A stretch of 64,000 bases of DNA from Actinacidiphila acididurans (GCF_016918855.1 NZ_JADKYB010000001.1:372001-436000), one strand, 5' to 3'. Positions 33,399 through 41,277 are shown, counted from the stretch's first letter. Made by a program: numbers and translations. Notes: generated by a model not told the origin, from the sequence alone.

Positions 33399-34268
33399 GT
33401 GGGTATCCGCAAACTGGGTTACGTAGGGCTCAACGTCACAGATGTCGACGCCTGGACGGACCTGCTCGGACGCACGCTGGGAATCGGTGTCACCACAGCG
33501 AAGTTCGGCACTGACGAGGTCGCGCTTGCCGAACTCGACGAGTTCAAGTATCGCGTGGCTCTTCACCCGTCCACCGAGGACACCCCACGAGAGCTGGGCT
33601 GGATCGTCGATACCCCGCGAGAGCTGGACAGGCTCACCCAGAGGCTCACCGACGCAGGCTTCACTGTCGAGGAGGGCTCGGCGGAGGAGAGGGAACTGCG
33701 CGGCGCCACCCGTCTGCGCTGGTTCACCGACCCGGTCGGATACCGAGTGGAGCTGGCGATCGGTGAAGCCAGGGCGCGCACCGGCGTCGCGCGGCCGGAC
33801 GGGACGAACCCCGGTGCCACCGGCCTCGGACACTTCGTGCTGGCCAGCCCCAAGCTCGACGAGCTGCGCGAGCTCTACGAGTCCGTGCTCGAGTTCAAGC
33901 TGACCGACTACCGCGCCCCCGGCCTCTTCTTCTTCCGCTGCAACTCGACCCACCACAGCATCGCGCTCGCGAACGCGCAGACGGCCTCGATCCACCACCT
34001 CGAGTTCGAGCACGGCTCGATCGACGACGTCGGGCGGGCTTACGACCGGGCCAGGGCCAACGGTGCGCCGATTTCGATCAGCCTCGGCCGGCACATGAAC
34101 GACAAGGCGATCTCGTTCTACGTCCGGAACCCCAGTGGATTCCACCTCGAGATCGGCTGCGGCGGAATCGACGTCGGCGATGACTGGGTGCCGCATGACT
34201 TCGGTGTCCCGGACGTCTGGGGACACCACCACACCAACGCCAATCCGTTCGCTTCGCCGACGTCATGA
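33399..34268 (+). CDS. Extradiol ring-cleavage dioxygenase, type I (VOC fold, BphC/HsaC-like)
   Basis: The 289-residue protein has two VOC modules. The C-terminal one carries the Fe(II) ligands His145 (GLGHFVLAS), His200 (SIHHLEFEH) and Glu251 (FHLEIGCGG). Also present are His186 (THHSIAL) and Tyr241 (AISFYVRNPSGF), which match the second-sphere residues of 2,3-dihydroxybiphenyl 1,2-dioxygenase. It cleaves a catechol next to the hydroxyls with O2. GGAGG precedes GTG 33399. The stop overlaps the ATG of the SDR remnant downstream (ATGA). Confidence 0.92.
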   Translation: MGIRKLGYVGLNVTDVDAWTDLLGRTLGIGVTTAKFGTDEVALAELDEFKYRVALHPSTEDTPRELGWIVDTPRELDRLTQRLTDAGFTVEEGSAEERELRGATRLRWFTDPVGYRVELAIGEARARTGVARPDGTNPGATGLGHFVLASPKLDELRELYESVLEFKLTDYRAPGLFFFRCNSTHHSIALANAQTASIHHLEFEHGSIDDVGRAYDRARANGAPISISLGRHMNDKAISFYVRNPSGFHLEIGCGGIDVGDDWVPHDFGVPDVWGHHHTNANPFASPTS

Positions 34269-34399
34269 CGAGCGCTCCTCGAGGTCCTGACCTCTCCGGT
34301 CACCGCGCACTCGTCACCGGCGCGCCGAGCGGTCTGGCGCGCGTTTACCTCCGAGGGAATTGGTTCGGCGTCGTGGCTGCCGCAGACTCCGGGGCATGA
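34265..34399 (+). pseudogene. Truncated SDR gene start
   Basis: ATG 34265 overlaps the dioxygenase stop (ATGA), and 44 codons follow. The first part, DLSGHRALVTGAPSGLAR, is the start of a short-chain dehydrogenase with its nucleotide motif. After this the reading is unrelated (VYLRGNWFG) and stops at 34399, overlapping the next ATG. A full SDR would need about 200 more residues. An operon gene for a dehydrogenase appears to have lost most of its body by deletion. Confidence 0.7.
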
Positions 34400-34965
34400 C
34401 CAGTTACCAGATCCACACTGCCGATACCGCCTCCGAAGCCGCGAAGGAGCCGCTGGCAGTCCTGCGAGGGGCGTTCGGGTTCGTTCCGGCCGCGGCCGGG
34501 CTCATGGCGAACTCGCCGGCGCTGTTGAACACCTTCTTCTCCGCGTTCGGGCACTTCCGGGGTGGCGGCACGTTCGGCCCGGACGAACGGCAGGTCCTGC
34601 TGCTGTCCAACGCGATCGCCAACGGAAGCGAATGGGCGGTCGCGTTCCACACGCTGGAGGCGCTCGCGGACGGGGTCGAACCGAGCGTGGTCGAGGCCCT
34701 GCGCCGCGGCGATCTGCCCACCGACCCGCGGATGGCGGCGCTGTCGGCGCTCACCCGCGCGTTCATCGACAAGCGGGGCCGGCTCGACGACGCGGACGTG
34801 GCGGCGTTCACGGCGGCCGGCTTCACCGAGGAGCAGCTGTTCGAGGTGATCACCGGGGTGGCGATCTCCGCGATGACGAACTACACCGCGAACGTCGCCC
34901 GCCCACCGCTGGAACCGGCGGTGCGGCCCCACGCGTGGACCGCGGGACACTCCAGTGGTGTCTGA
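34396..34965 (+). CDS. Carboxymuconolactone decarboxylase/AhpD-fold protein lacking the CxxC pair
   Basis: The 189-residue protein is all-helical with AVLRGAFGFVPAAAGLMANS, ERQVLLLSNAIANGSEWAVA and FHTLEALADGVEP, the pattern of uncharacterised peroxidase-related AhpD-fold proteins. The usual active-site motif is NxCxYCxxxH. Here it reads NGSEWAVAFH, so both redox cysteines are missing and peroxidase activity is unlikely. It overlaps the SDR remnant stop by ATGA and its 3' end overlaps the XRE gene by 11 bases. Confidence 0.75.
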   Translation: MTSYQIHTADTASEAAKEPLAVLRGAFGFVPAAAGLMANSPALLNTFFSAFGHFRGGGTFGPDERQVLLLSNAIANGSEWAVAFHTLEALADGVEPSVVEALRRGDLPTDPRMAALSALTRAFIDKRGRLDDADVAAFTAAGFTEEQLFEVITGVAISAMTNYTANVARPPLEPAVRPHAWTAGHSSGV

Positions 34966-35764
34966 GGTCGGTCCACTGCTGAAACACTGGAGGAGCGCAC
35001 GGCGGTTGAGCCAGCTGGCTCTGGCCGCCGAGGCCGCGGTGTCGATCCGCCATCTGTGTTTCCTCGAGACCGGCCGCGCGAACCCCAGCCGAGCCATGGT
35101 CCTGAAGCTCGCCGAGGTGCTCGACGTACCCCTGCGCGAACGCAACACCCTGCTGCTCAAGGCTGGTTTCGCGCCCGAATACCCCGAGTCCGAACTGGAC
35201 GCGCCGTCGCTCGCCGCCGTCCGCGACGCGCTCGAGACCATCCTGACGCAGCAGGAGCCCTTCCCGGCCCTGGTGATGGACCGGAGCTGGGACATCCGGC
35301 ACACCAACGCCGCCGCTCGCCGCTTCTTCGCCTTGCTCCAGGACGGGCAGGCGAAGACGGCTCCCGGGCCGGCGAACGTGCTGCGCCGGATGTTCCACCC
35401 CGACGGCGTCCGCCGGCACGTGACGAACTGGCCGGAGGTTGCCGAGGCGCTGGTGCGGCGCGTGCGCCGGGAGGCGATCGGGGGTGTCACCGACGAGCGC
35501 GCCCAGCGGATCCTCGACGAGGTGCTGAACTACCCCGGGGTGCCGGCCCCGCTGCGGTCGCTCGACGCGGCCACGCCGGTGCTGCCGATCGTGCCGATCC
35601 GGTACGTGCACGGCGACCGGCGGTTCGACTTCTTCTCCACCGTGACGACGCTCGGGACACCGCAGGACGTGACCCTGCAGGAGTTGCGCATCGAGTGCTT
35701 CTTCCCGATGAACGACGAAACCCGACTGCACGCACGTCAACTCGCCGAGTCGGCGCAGCTCTGA
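34955..35764 (+). CDS. XRE-family regulator with MmyB-like ligand domain
   Basis: The 269-residue protein starts at GTG 34955, inside the end of the preceding gene. An N-terminal helix-turn-helix (LKHWRSARRLSQLALAAEAA, VSIRHLCFLETGRANPSRAM) is followed by the MmyB-type PAS-like domain (LVMDRSWDIRHTNAAARRFF, NVLRRMFHPDGVRRHVTNWP) and the end HARQLAESAQL. In actinomycetes this type is usually found beside dehydrogenase or AhpD-like genes it controls. Here the pairing with the CMD gene follows that pattern. Confidence 0.85.
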   Translation: MVSEVGPLLKHWRSARRLSQLALAAEAAVSIRHLCFLETGRANPSRAMVLKLAEVLDVPLRERNTLLLKAGFAPEYPESELDAPSLAAVRDALETILTQQEPFPALVMDRSWDIRHTNAAARRFFALLQDGQAKTAPGPANVLRRMFHPDGVRRHVTNWPEVAEALVRRVRREAIGGVTDERAQRILDEVLNYPGVPAPLRSLDAATPVLPIVPIRYVHGDRRFDFFSTVTTLGTPQDVTLQELRIECFFPMNDETRLHARQLAESAQL

Positions 35765-35796
35765 CCCGGCGACCCGCGGTGTCGCCCGGCGCCCGT

Positions 35797-35822
35797 CGGT
35801 AGACTTACTAGTAAGTCTACCG
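35797..35822. promoter_or_regulatory. 26-bp perfect palindrome, copy 2 of the GGTAGACT operator
   Basis: Left arm CGGTAGACTTACT is followed directly by its exact complement (AGTAAGTCTACCG). It lies 155 bases before the molybdopterin oxidoreductase start and shares its sequence with the operator at 18121-18144 beside a TetR gene. Confidence 0.8.
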
Positions 35823-35976
35823 TGTTACGCTCATCAGCGGCCGGATCGCCGCTCTCGACAAGCGGCCGGGGTGCCCTGACGGGCCGGGCGGCTGTTCCTG
35901 GTCAGCCACTGGCGACAAGTCCGCATCACTCACGCCCGGTTCTCCCGGGCCGGGTGACAACCTTTACGGAGGACGC

Positions 35977-37623
35977 ATGAGCGAGGAGCAGCGCGGCGGC
36001 GCGCGGGGGAGGGCCGCGGAGAAGCCGGCGGCGGATCCCGGGGGAGAGGACGCAGAGCAAGAGCCGGGCTCCGGCACGGCCAGGACGCGCTGGGTCGCCC
36101 TCGGCGGCCGGATCGCGCGCGGGGCGCTGGTCGGGCTGGTGGCCGGCGGCGTGGGGCTGGCGGTGGGTGAGCTGGTTTCGGTGGTCACCGGGAAGGCGTC
36201 TTCGCCGGCGGTGGCGGCCGGGCAGTGGGCGATCAGCATCACGCCCACGTGGCTCGAGCAGTTCGCGATTCGCAACTTCGGCAGCAACGACAAGACGGCG
36301 CTGCTGACCGGCGTCTACGCGACGCTGGCGGTGGTGGCGGCCGCCGGCGGCGTGCTCGCCCGCGTCCGGCTGACCATCGCGACCCTGCTGGCCGTGGCGT
36401 TCGGTGTGATCGGTGCGATCGTCGCGGTCACGCGGCCGGCGGCGAACACGAGCTGGCTGTTCCCCTCGCTGCTCGCCGGACTCGCCGCGACGTTGGTGCT
36501 GCGCCGGCTGACGGCCCTGTCCCGGAAGGAATCGGAGGCTTCCGCCGGGTCCGGCGAACGGCGCCGCTTCCTGCTCGGCACGCTGGGTACAGCCGCGGGC
36601 GCGCTGGTGGCCGGCTACGGGGGCGACAAGTGGGTCAACTCGCGCTCCAGCGTCTCGGCCGCGCGCGCGAAGGAGGTGCTGCCGACCCCGAAGACCGTGC
36701 TGCCCGAACCGCCCGCCTCGGTGCACCCGAACGTGCGCGGGCTCGGGCCGTTCTTCACTCCGAACTCCGATTTCTACCGGGTGGACACGGCGCTCACGGT
36801 CCCTCAGGTGGACCCGAAGTCCTGGAAGCTGAAGATCCACGGCATGGTGGACCGCCCGTTCGAGATCACCTTCGACGAGCTGCTCTCCTACGCGTTCGAG
36901 GAACACGACATGACCTTGACCTGCGTGTCGAACCCGGTGGGCGGCCCGTACGTCGGAAACGCGCGGTGGCTCGGCACGCCGTTGGCGCCGCTGCTGCGCC
37001 GCGCCGGCGTCCACTCCGGGGCGGACATGATCTTGTCCACCTCGACCGACAGGATGACGATCGGCTCGCCGGTCGAGGCGGTGCTCGACGGCCGGCAGGC
37101 GATGCTGGCGATCGCGATGAACGGCGAGGCGCTGCCGGTCCAGCACGGCTTCCCGTGCCGGATGCTGATTCCCGGCCTGTACGGATACGTGTCGGCCACC
37201 AAGTGGGTGACCGATCTGAACATCACCACGTTCGCCTCCTCCGACGCGTACTGGACGCCGCGCGGCTATTCGCCGCAGGCCCCGGTCAAGACCGCGTCCC
37301 GGATCGACGTGCCGGCGAGCGGGGCGAAGGTACCGGCGGGGACGGTGGTGCTCGCCGGCACGGCCTGGGCCACCCACCGCGGCGTCAACGCGGTGGAAGT
37401 GCAGATCGACAACGGGGCCTGGCGGGAGGCGACGCTGGCGGCGTCGGACACCCCGGACACCTGGCGGCAATGGTCGTATCAGTGGGCGAACGCGCCCAAG
37501 GGCTCGCACAAGGTCAGGGTGCGCGCGACCGACGGCACCGGCACGGTGCAGACCTCGGTCGTCCAGGGCGTGGTGCCGAACGGCTCCACCGGGTACCACA
37601 CGATCACCGTCCAGGTTTCCTGA
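35977..37623 (+). CDS. Membrane-anchored molybdopterin oxidoreductase (sulfite oxidase family)
   Basis: The 548-residue protein has about four membrane helices in its first 180 residues (ARGALVGLVAGGVGLAVGEL, ATLAVVAAAGGVLARVRLTI). A short RRRFLLGTLGTAAGALVAGY helix then precedes an extracytoplasmic sulfite-oxidase-type Moco domain. The Mo ligand is Cys316 in MTLTCVSNPVGGPYVGNARW. A C-terminal Mo-co dimerisation (Ig-like) domain begins near VKTASRIDVPASG. The natural substrate of this actinobacterial group is not established. A perfect palindromic operator lies upstream. Confidence 0.88.
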   Translation: MSEEQRGGARGRAAEKPAADPGGEDAEQEPGSGTARTRWVALGGRIARGALVGLVAGGVGLAVGELVSVVTGKASSPAVAAGQWAISITPTWLEQFAIRNFGSNDKTALLTGVYATLAVVAAAGGVLARVRLTIATLLAVAFGVIGAIVAVTRPAANTSWLFPSLLAGLAATLVLRRLTALSRKESEASAGSGERRRFLLGTLGTAAGALVAGYGGDKWVNSRSSVSAARAKEVLPTPKTVLPEPPASVHPNVRGLGPFFTPNSDFYRVDTALTVPQVDPKSWKLKIHGMVDRPFEITFDELLSYAFEEHDMTLTCVSNPVGGPYVGNARWLGTPLAPLLRRAGVHSGADMILSTSTDRMTIGSPVEAVLDGRQAMLAIAMNGEALPVQHGFPCRMLIPGLYGYVSATKWVTDLNITTFASSDAYWTPRGYSPQAPVKTASRIDVPASGAKVPAGTVVLAGTAWATHRGVNAVEVQIDNGAWREATLAASDTPDTWRQWSYQWANAPKGSHKVRVRATDGTGTVQTSVVQGVVPNGSTGYHTITVQVS

Positions 37624-37669
37624 CCGGCGGCGCGGGCGGCCTGACGCCGCCGTGGCGCAATTCAGTAGA

Positions 37670-37681
37670 GAGAATGTTCTG
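37670..37681. promoter_or_regulatory. AGAACGTTCT-type operator H
   Basis: GAGAATGTTCTG followed by TCTTGC, in the same position relative to the -35 box as operators A and F. One base departs from the consensus (AATGTT for AACGTT). Confidence 0.6.
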
Positions 37682-37683
37682 TC

Positions 37684-37712
37684 TTGCTCTCGTGGTGGAG
37701 TCGCGCTAGATT
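37684..37712 (+). promoter_or_regulatory. Promoter of the lipoprotein gene
   Basis: TTGCTC at 37684-37689 and TAGATT at 37707-37712, 17 bases apart, between operator H and motif S3. Confidence 0.55.
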
Positions 37713-37717
37713 CACGG

Positions 37718-37740
37718 GTGTATCGAACGCTACATACATG
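37718..37740. promoter_or_regulatory. GAACGCTACATACATG motif, copy S3
   Basis: GTGTATC then GAACGCTACATACATG. It lies 48 bases after operator H, the same spacing as between paired AGAACGTTCT sites elsewhere, so it occupies the position of the downstream operator. Confidence 0.6.
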
Positions 37741-37778
37741 GACCGCGTGTCGGTCTGCAATCGCAAATAAGGATGGTC

Positions 37779-38324
37779 ATGCTCCGTAGGACTACAGCGC
37801 GAACGCTTGGCTTCGGCCTCTCCCTCGCCGCCATGGCGACGCTCGCGGCAGCATGCAGCAGCTCGTCCAGTCACCCGTCGGCCGCTGATTCGACGACGGC
37901 CTCGGCGACGACGGCCTCGGCGGCGCCGAGCTCGGCCGGCTCCTCGGCCGGCTCAGGTTCGTCGATGGTCTTGAAGACCGCGAAGGGCAGCGCAGGCATC
38001 TGGCTCACCGACTCGGCCGGCCGCACGCTGTACCTGTACACCAAGGACAAGGGAACGACGTCCGACTGCTACGACGCGTGCGCCAAGCAGTGGCCTCCGC
38101 TCACGACGACTCAGCCGGTGACCGTGACCGGCCAGTACACCGTGCCGAGCGATCTGGGCAGCATCACCCGGACCGACGGCACGAAGCAGGTCACCTACGG
38201 AGGCCACCCGCTCTACTACTACAAGGGCGACACCGCGGCCAACCAGATCAAGGGCCAGGGCGTCGGCGGCACATGGTTCCTCATCGGGCCGATCGCCAAC
38301 ATCATGAACGGCAGCAAGCCGTAA
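37779..38324 (+). CDS. Secreted lipoprotein with YxY/WxxD repeats (COG4315 type)
   Basis: The 181-residue product has a signal peptide ([20 protein letters not shown]) ending in a lipobox-like LAAAC, so Cys22 is probably lipidated. A Ser/Ala-rich linker of about 45 residues follows. The folded part carries two copies of the family repeat ([10 protein letters not shown] and [10 protein letters not shown]). The family is widespread in actinomycetes and has no established function. ATG 37779 follows AAGGATGG; ATG 37773 is an alternative. The promoter carries operator H and motif S3, tying this exported protein to the catabolic regulon. Confidence 0.85.
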   Translation: MLRRTTARTLGFGLSLAAMATLAAACSSSSSHPSAADSTTASATTASAAPSSAGSSAGSGSSMVLKTAKGSAGIWLTDSAGRTLYLYTKDKGTTSDCYDACAKQWPPLTTTQPVTVTGQYTVPSDLGSITRTDGTKQVTYGGHPLYYYKGDTAANQIKGQGVGGTWFLIGPIANIMNGSKP

Positions 38325-38378
38325 CAACCGCCGGGCGAGTGCTGCCGCGGCGCCTCGAGCCTGCCGGCGCCGCGGCCG

Positions 38379-39167
38379 TCAGGCGAGGGGCGCGCGGGCC
38401 GCGGCGAAGCCGGCGCTGTGCCAGGTCGCGCCGTCCGGCAGGACGACGAACGCCTCGGTGGCGGTCTCGGCCGCCAGCCAGAACAGGGCCCGGCGGCCCA
38501 TCGCGCAGGCGGCGGTGGCGGACACGTCCGCGTCCGTGAGCGAGGGGCCCACCACCGTGACGGAGGCCAGTTCGGGCGGGGCGGGGCGGCCGGTGGCCGG
38601 GTCGACGATGTGGGCGCCGCGTTCGGCCGGTCCCGAGGTGGCCACCGCCATGCGCCCCTCGGCGGGCACCACCGCGGCCAGCTCGCCCCGGCGCAGCGGG
38701 TCGCTCACCCCGATGTGCCAAGGGCCGCCCTGCACCTGGACGTCACCGCCGCCGTTGACGCACACCGCCTCCGCGCCGGCCTCGGCCAGCAGGTCCGCGG
38801 CCCGCTCGATCGCCCAGCCCTTCACCAGGCCGGTGGGGTCGAAACCGCCCGCGTACCCGGCACTGAACCAGCCGTCGGTGCGTTCGTACGCCCGCGCGCA
38901 CAGCAGGTGCACCTCGCGCACCTCCGGCAGGCAGTCGGCCAGGGCCAGCGTGCCCGCGGCCAGCCGGCTGACCTGGCTGTCCGGGCGGTAGGTGGAGAAC
39001 ACCTCGTCCACATGGCGCAGCCAGGCCACCGCGGCTTCCAGGGCCGGTTCCGTCCGGCGCGGGTCGCCGCCGCGCACGTCGAAGGAGAACACCGTGCCCA
39101 TGGTGTGCTCCACCCGCCGCAGCCGGCCGCCCGGCTCCCGTACCGTCTCGCCCGATCGATCGGACAC
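38379..39167 (-). CDS. apbE: ApbE-type FAD:protein FMN transferase
   Basis: The 262-residue enzyme transfers FMN from FAD to a threonine of target proteins. ApbE marks are MGTVFSFDVRGG, the motif DEVFSTYRPDSQVSRLAAG, GGFDPTGLVKGWAIERAADL, VNGGGDVQVQG and SDADVSATAACAMGR-like TDADVSATAACAMG with the Mg/FAD Asp. It starts at GTG 39167, 3 bases after the FMN-binding gene stop. No signal peptide is evident, although many family members are exported. Its evident substrate is the FMN-binding protein encoded just upstream. Confidence 0.92.
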   Translation of the reverse strand: MSDRSGETVREPGGRLRRVEHTMGTVFSFDVRGGDPRRTEPALEAAVAWLRHVDEVFSTYRPDSQVSRLAAGTLALADCLPEVREVHLLCARAYERTDGWFSAGYAGGFDPTGLVKGWAIERAADLLAEAGAEAVCVNGGGDVQVQGGPWHIGVSDPLRRGELAAVVPAEGRMAVATSGPAERGAHIVDPATGRPAPPELASVTVVGPSLTDADVSATAACAMGRRALFWLAAETATEAFVVLPDGATWHSAGFAAARAPLA

Positions 39168-39170
39168 GGC

Positions 39171-39809
39171 TCAGATACCCGCCTTGTCCAGGGCGCTCTG
39201 CAGCGACTGCACATAGCCCTCGCTGGTGTACGTGGCGCCGGAGACCGAGTCGATCTTCGCGCTCTGCGCGGACAGTGCTTCCTGGGTGAGCTGCGGCACC
39301 GCGAAGGAGGCGATTTCCTGGTCCCGCGGGTTCTGATCGGGCACCTGGAGCGTCTTCACCGCCGTCAGCCGCCCACCGGAGACGGTGACTTCGAGCTGGA
39401 CCGGGCCGTACTGGGTCTGCACGGTGTCCCCGTCCACAGTCCGGGGGGCCGTCGTCTTTTTCGAACCCGAGCCCGAGCCCTTGGATGTACCGGAGCCGCC
39501 CGAACTCCCCGACGTGCCGGAAGCGCCTGAGCTACCCGAGGACCCGGACGTGCCCGACGAACCGGACGAGCTTCCGCCGGAGGACGTGCTTCCGGAGCCG
39601 GACCCGCCGGTGGCCGTGCCACCACCGGCCGCCGCCGTCCCCCCGGAGGACTGGCCCGTCCCGGAGCTCGCGGGGGGCGGCGCCGGCGCGGCGGCGGCGA
39701 TCCCGGCCGTGGTGTGCGGCTTGAGGGACAGCAGGAGCGGCACCCCGGCCACGGTGGCCGCGGTGGACAGCAGGATGCGGCGCAGGGGCCGGCCGGGCAG
39801 AGCGGTCAT
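39171..39809 (-). CDS. Exported FMN-binding domain protein with Ser/Gly linker
   Basis: The 212-residue protein has an N-terminal membrane anchor or signal (RRILLSTAATVAGVPLLLSL). A remarkable linker of about 75 residues made mostly of Gly, Ser and Thr follows. The last about 90 residues form an FMN-binding domain. SGATYTS near 190-196 is the flavinylation motif, with Thr195 the expected attachment site for ApbE. The domain would carry electrons on the outer face of the membrane. It lies between the ferric-reductase-like gene (7 bases away) and apbE (1-3 bases). Confidence 0.9.
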   Translation of the reverse strand: MTALPGRPLRRILLSTAATVAGVPLLLSLKPHTTAGIAAAAPAPPPASSGTGQSSGGTAAAGGGTATGGSGSGSTSSGGSSSGSSGTSGSSGSSGASGTSGSSGGSGTSKGSGSGSKKTTAPRTVDGDTVQTQYGPVQLEVTVSGGRLTAVKTLQVPDQNPRDQEIASFAVPQLTQEALSAQSAKIDSVSGATYTSEGYVQSLQSALDKAGI

Positions 39810-39816
39810 GTCGGCC

Positions 39817-41181
39817 TCACAGTTCGAAGGACTCGTGGTGGATACGACGGGCCGGCACGCCCGCCGCGCGCAGTGCCTCGTAGGAGGCGCGGGTCATGCC
39901 GGGCGGCCCGCACAGGTAGACGTCGTGCTGGGCGATGTCCGGCAGGGTGGCGCGCAGGCCCGCCGCCGTCAGCACCGGGCGGCGGCCGTCGGGCGCGTTC
40001 AGGGCGAAGATCAGCCGGGCGCCGCGGGCCGCCGCGATCGACTCCAGCTCGCCGCGCAGCGCCAGGTCCTCGGCGGTGCGCGCGCGGTAGACCAGGGTCA
40101 GGTCGCCGCGCCGGGCCGACAGCGACTCGAACAGCGCCCGCAGCGGCGTCACCCCGACCCCGCCGGCCAGCAGCAGCACCTTCTCGCGGCTGCGGCGGGC
40201 CGCGGTCAGCGCCCCGTACGGGCCCTCCGCCCAGATCCGGGTGCCCGGCCGCAGCCGGGCCAGCGCGGCGCTGTGGCCGCCGACCGCCTTCACGGTGATC
40301 CGCAGCAGGTCCGGGCGGGGCGCGGCCGACAGCGAGTACGGGCTGGCCGTCCAGCGCAGCCCCGGCGCCAGGAACCGCCAGCGGAAGAAGTGCCCCGCCC
40401 GTGCCCCCAGGTCCGGCAGCCGCTCGCCGCGTACCAGCACCGACACCACCCCGGGCGCCTCGGGCACCACCGAGTGCACCCGCAGCCGGTGCCGCAGGTT
40501 GAGCCGTACCGGCGCCAGCACCCGGAACCACAGCACCGCCGCGGCGGCCGCGCCGTACAGCCCGTACCAGAACGCCCGCGCGCCGGTGCTGCCGACGAAG
40601 TCCGCGCCCAGCGCCAGCTGGTGCCAGAAGGCGAGGAAGATCGCCAGGTAGGTGAGCAGGTGCAGGTAGTACCAGGTCTCGTAGCGCAGCCTGCGGCGGG
40701 CCGCGCGCACCGAGACCGCGCCGACCACGAGCAGCAGCAGGCCGCCGAGGGCGCCCTTGCGCATGTCGGGGTAGGTCCAGATCACCGTCCAGGACTCGTG
40801 CAGCACCGCGGCGTGCGCCTGGGCGGCGTACCCCCACAGGATCAGCACGATGTGCGCGATCAGCAGGCACACCGTGTAGCGGCCGGCCATCGCGTGCCAG
40901 CGGGCCACCCGGTCGCTGCCCACGCCCCGCTCCAGCGCGGGGATCCGCGCCATGAGCAGGACCAGCAGCGCGCAGCAGTAGCCGGTGAGCAGCCCGGCGA
41001 TGCGGCCGGCGCCCAGCAGCCAGTCCGCGTGCCCGACCACCGCCCTGGTGTCGTGCCACCAGAGGGCGACCGCCGCCGCCGCGCCGGCCCACGCCAGGAC
41101 CAGCACCACCGCCGCGGGCGACCTGCTGCCGCCCGCGGCCACGGCGTGGCGCGCCTGTCGAGGGGGATACGTGGTGCTCAT
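39817..41181 (-). CDS. Ferric reductase-like transmembrane flavocytochrome
   Basis: The 454-residue protein has about six N-terminal membrane spans with paired histidines suited to two b hemes (ARWHAMAGRYTVCLLIAHIV, ETWYYLHLLTYLAIFLAFWH). It then has an FAD-binding barrel (ASPYSLSAAP) and a NAD(P)H-binding domain (VLLLAGGVGVTPLRALFES, HDVYLCGPPGMTRA). It would pass electrons from cytoplasmic NAD(P)H across the membrane, probably to the flavinylated FMN protein. ATG 41181 follows AAAGGAAACC. First gene of the operon with the FMN-binding protein and apbE. Confidence 0.88.
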   Translation of the reverse strand: MSTTYPPRQARHAVAAGGSRSPAAVVLVLAWAGAAAAVALWWHDTRAVVGHADWLLGAGRIAGLLTGYCCALLVLLMARIPALERGVGSDRVARWHAMAGRYTVCLLIAHIVLILWGYAAQAHAAVLHESWTVIWTYPDMRKGALGGLLLLVVGAVSVRAARRRLRYETWYYLHLLTYLAIFLAFWHQLALGADFVGSTGARAFWYGLYGAAAAAVLWFRVLAPVRLNLRHRLRVHSVVPEAPGVVSVLVRGERLPDLGARAGHFFRWRFLAPGLRWTASPYSLSAAPRPDLLRITVKAVGGHSAALARLRPGTRIWAEGPYGALTAARRSREKVLLLAGGVGVTPLRALFESLSARRGDLTLVYRARTAEDLALRGELESIAAARGARLIFALNAPDGRRPVLTAAGLRATLPDIAQHDVYLCGPPGMTRASYEALRAAGVPARRIHHESFEL

Positions 41182-41262
41182 GCGGTGGTTTCCTTTCGCG
41201 GGCCTGTCCCAGCCACTGTGCGGCGGCTTCCTCTGAGCGAGCTCTGAAAGGGGCCCGGAGTG

Positions 41263-41277
41263 CCCTGATTCACAGGG
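41263..41277. promoter_or_regulatory. Inverted repeat in the divergent promoter
   Basis: CCCTG at 41263-41267 and CAGGG at 41273-41277 around ATTCA, in the 150-base gap between the reductase operon and the response regulator gene. It is a candidate site for the response regulator. Confidence 0.35.

Noticed and set aside
14700..38324. Integrated mobile element carrying the catabolic genes
   Set aside because: No integrase, relaxase, flanking tRNA or direct repeats were seen; acquisition by transfer remains possible but unsupported.
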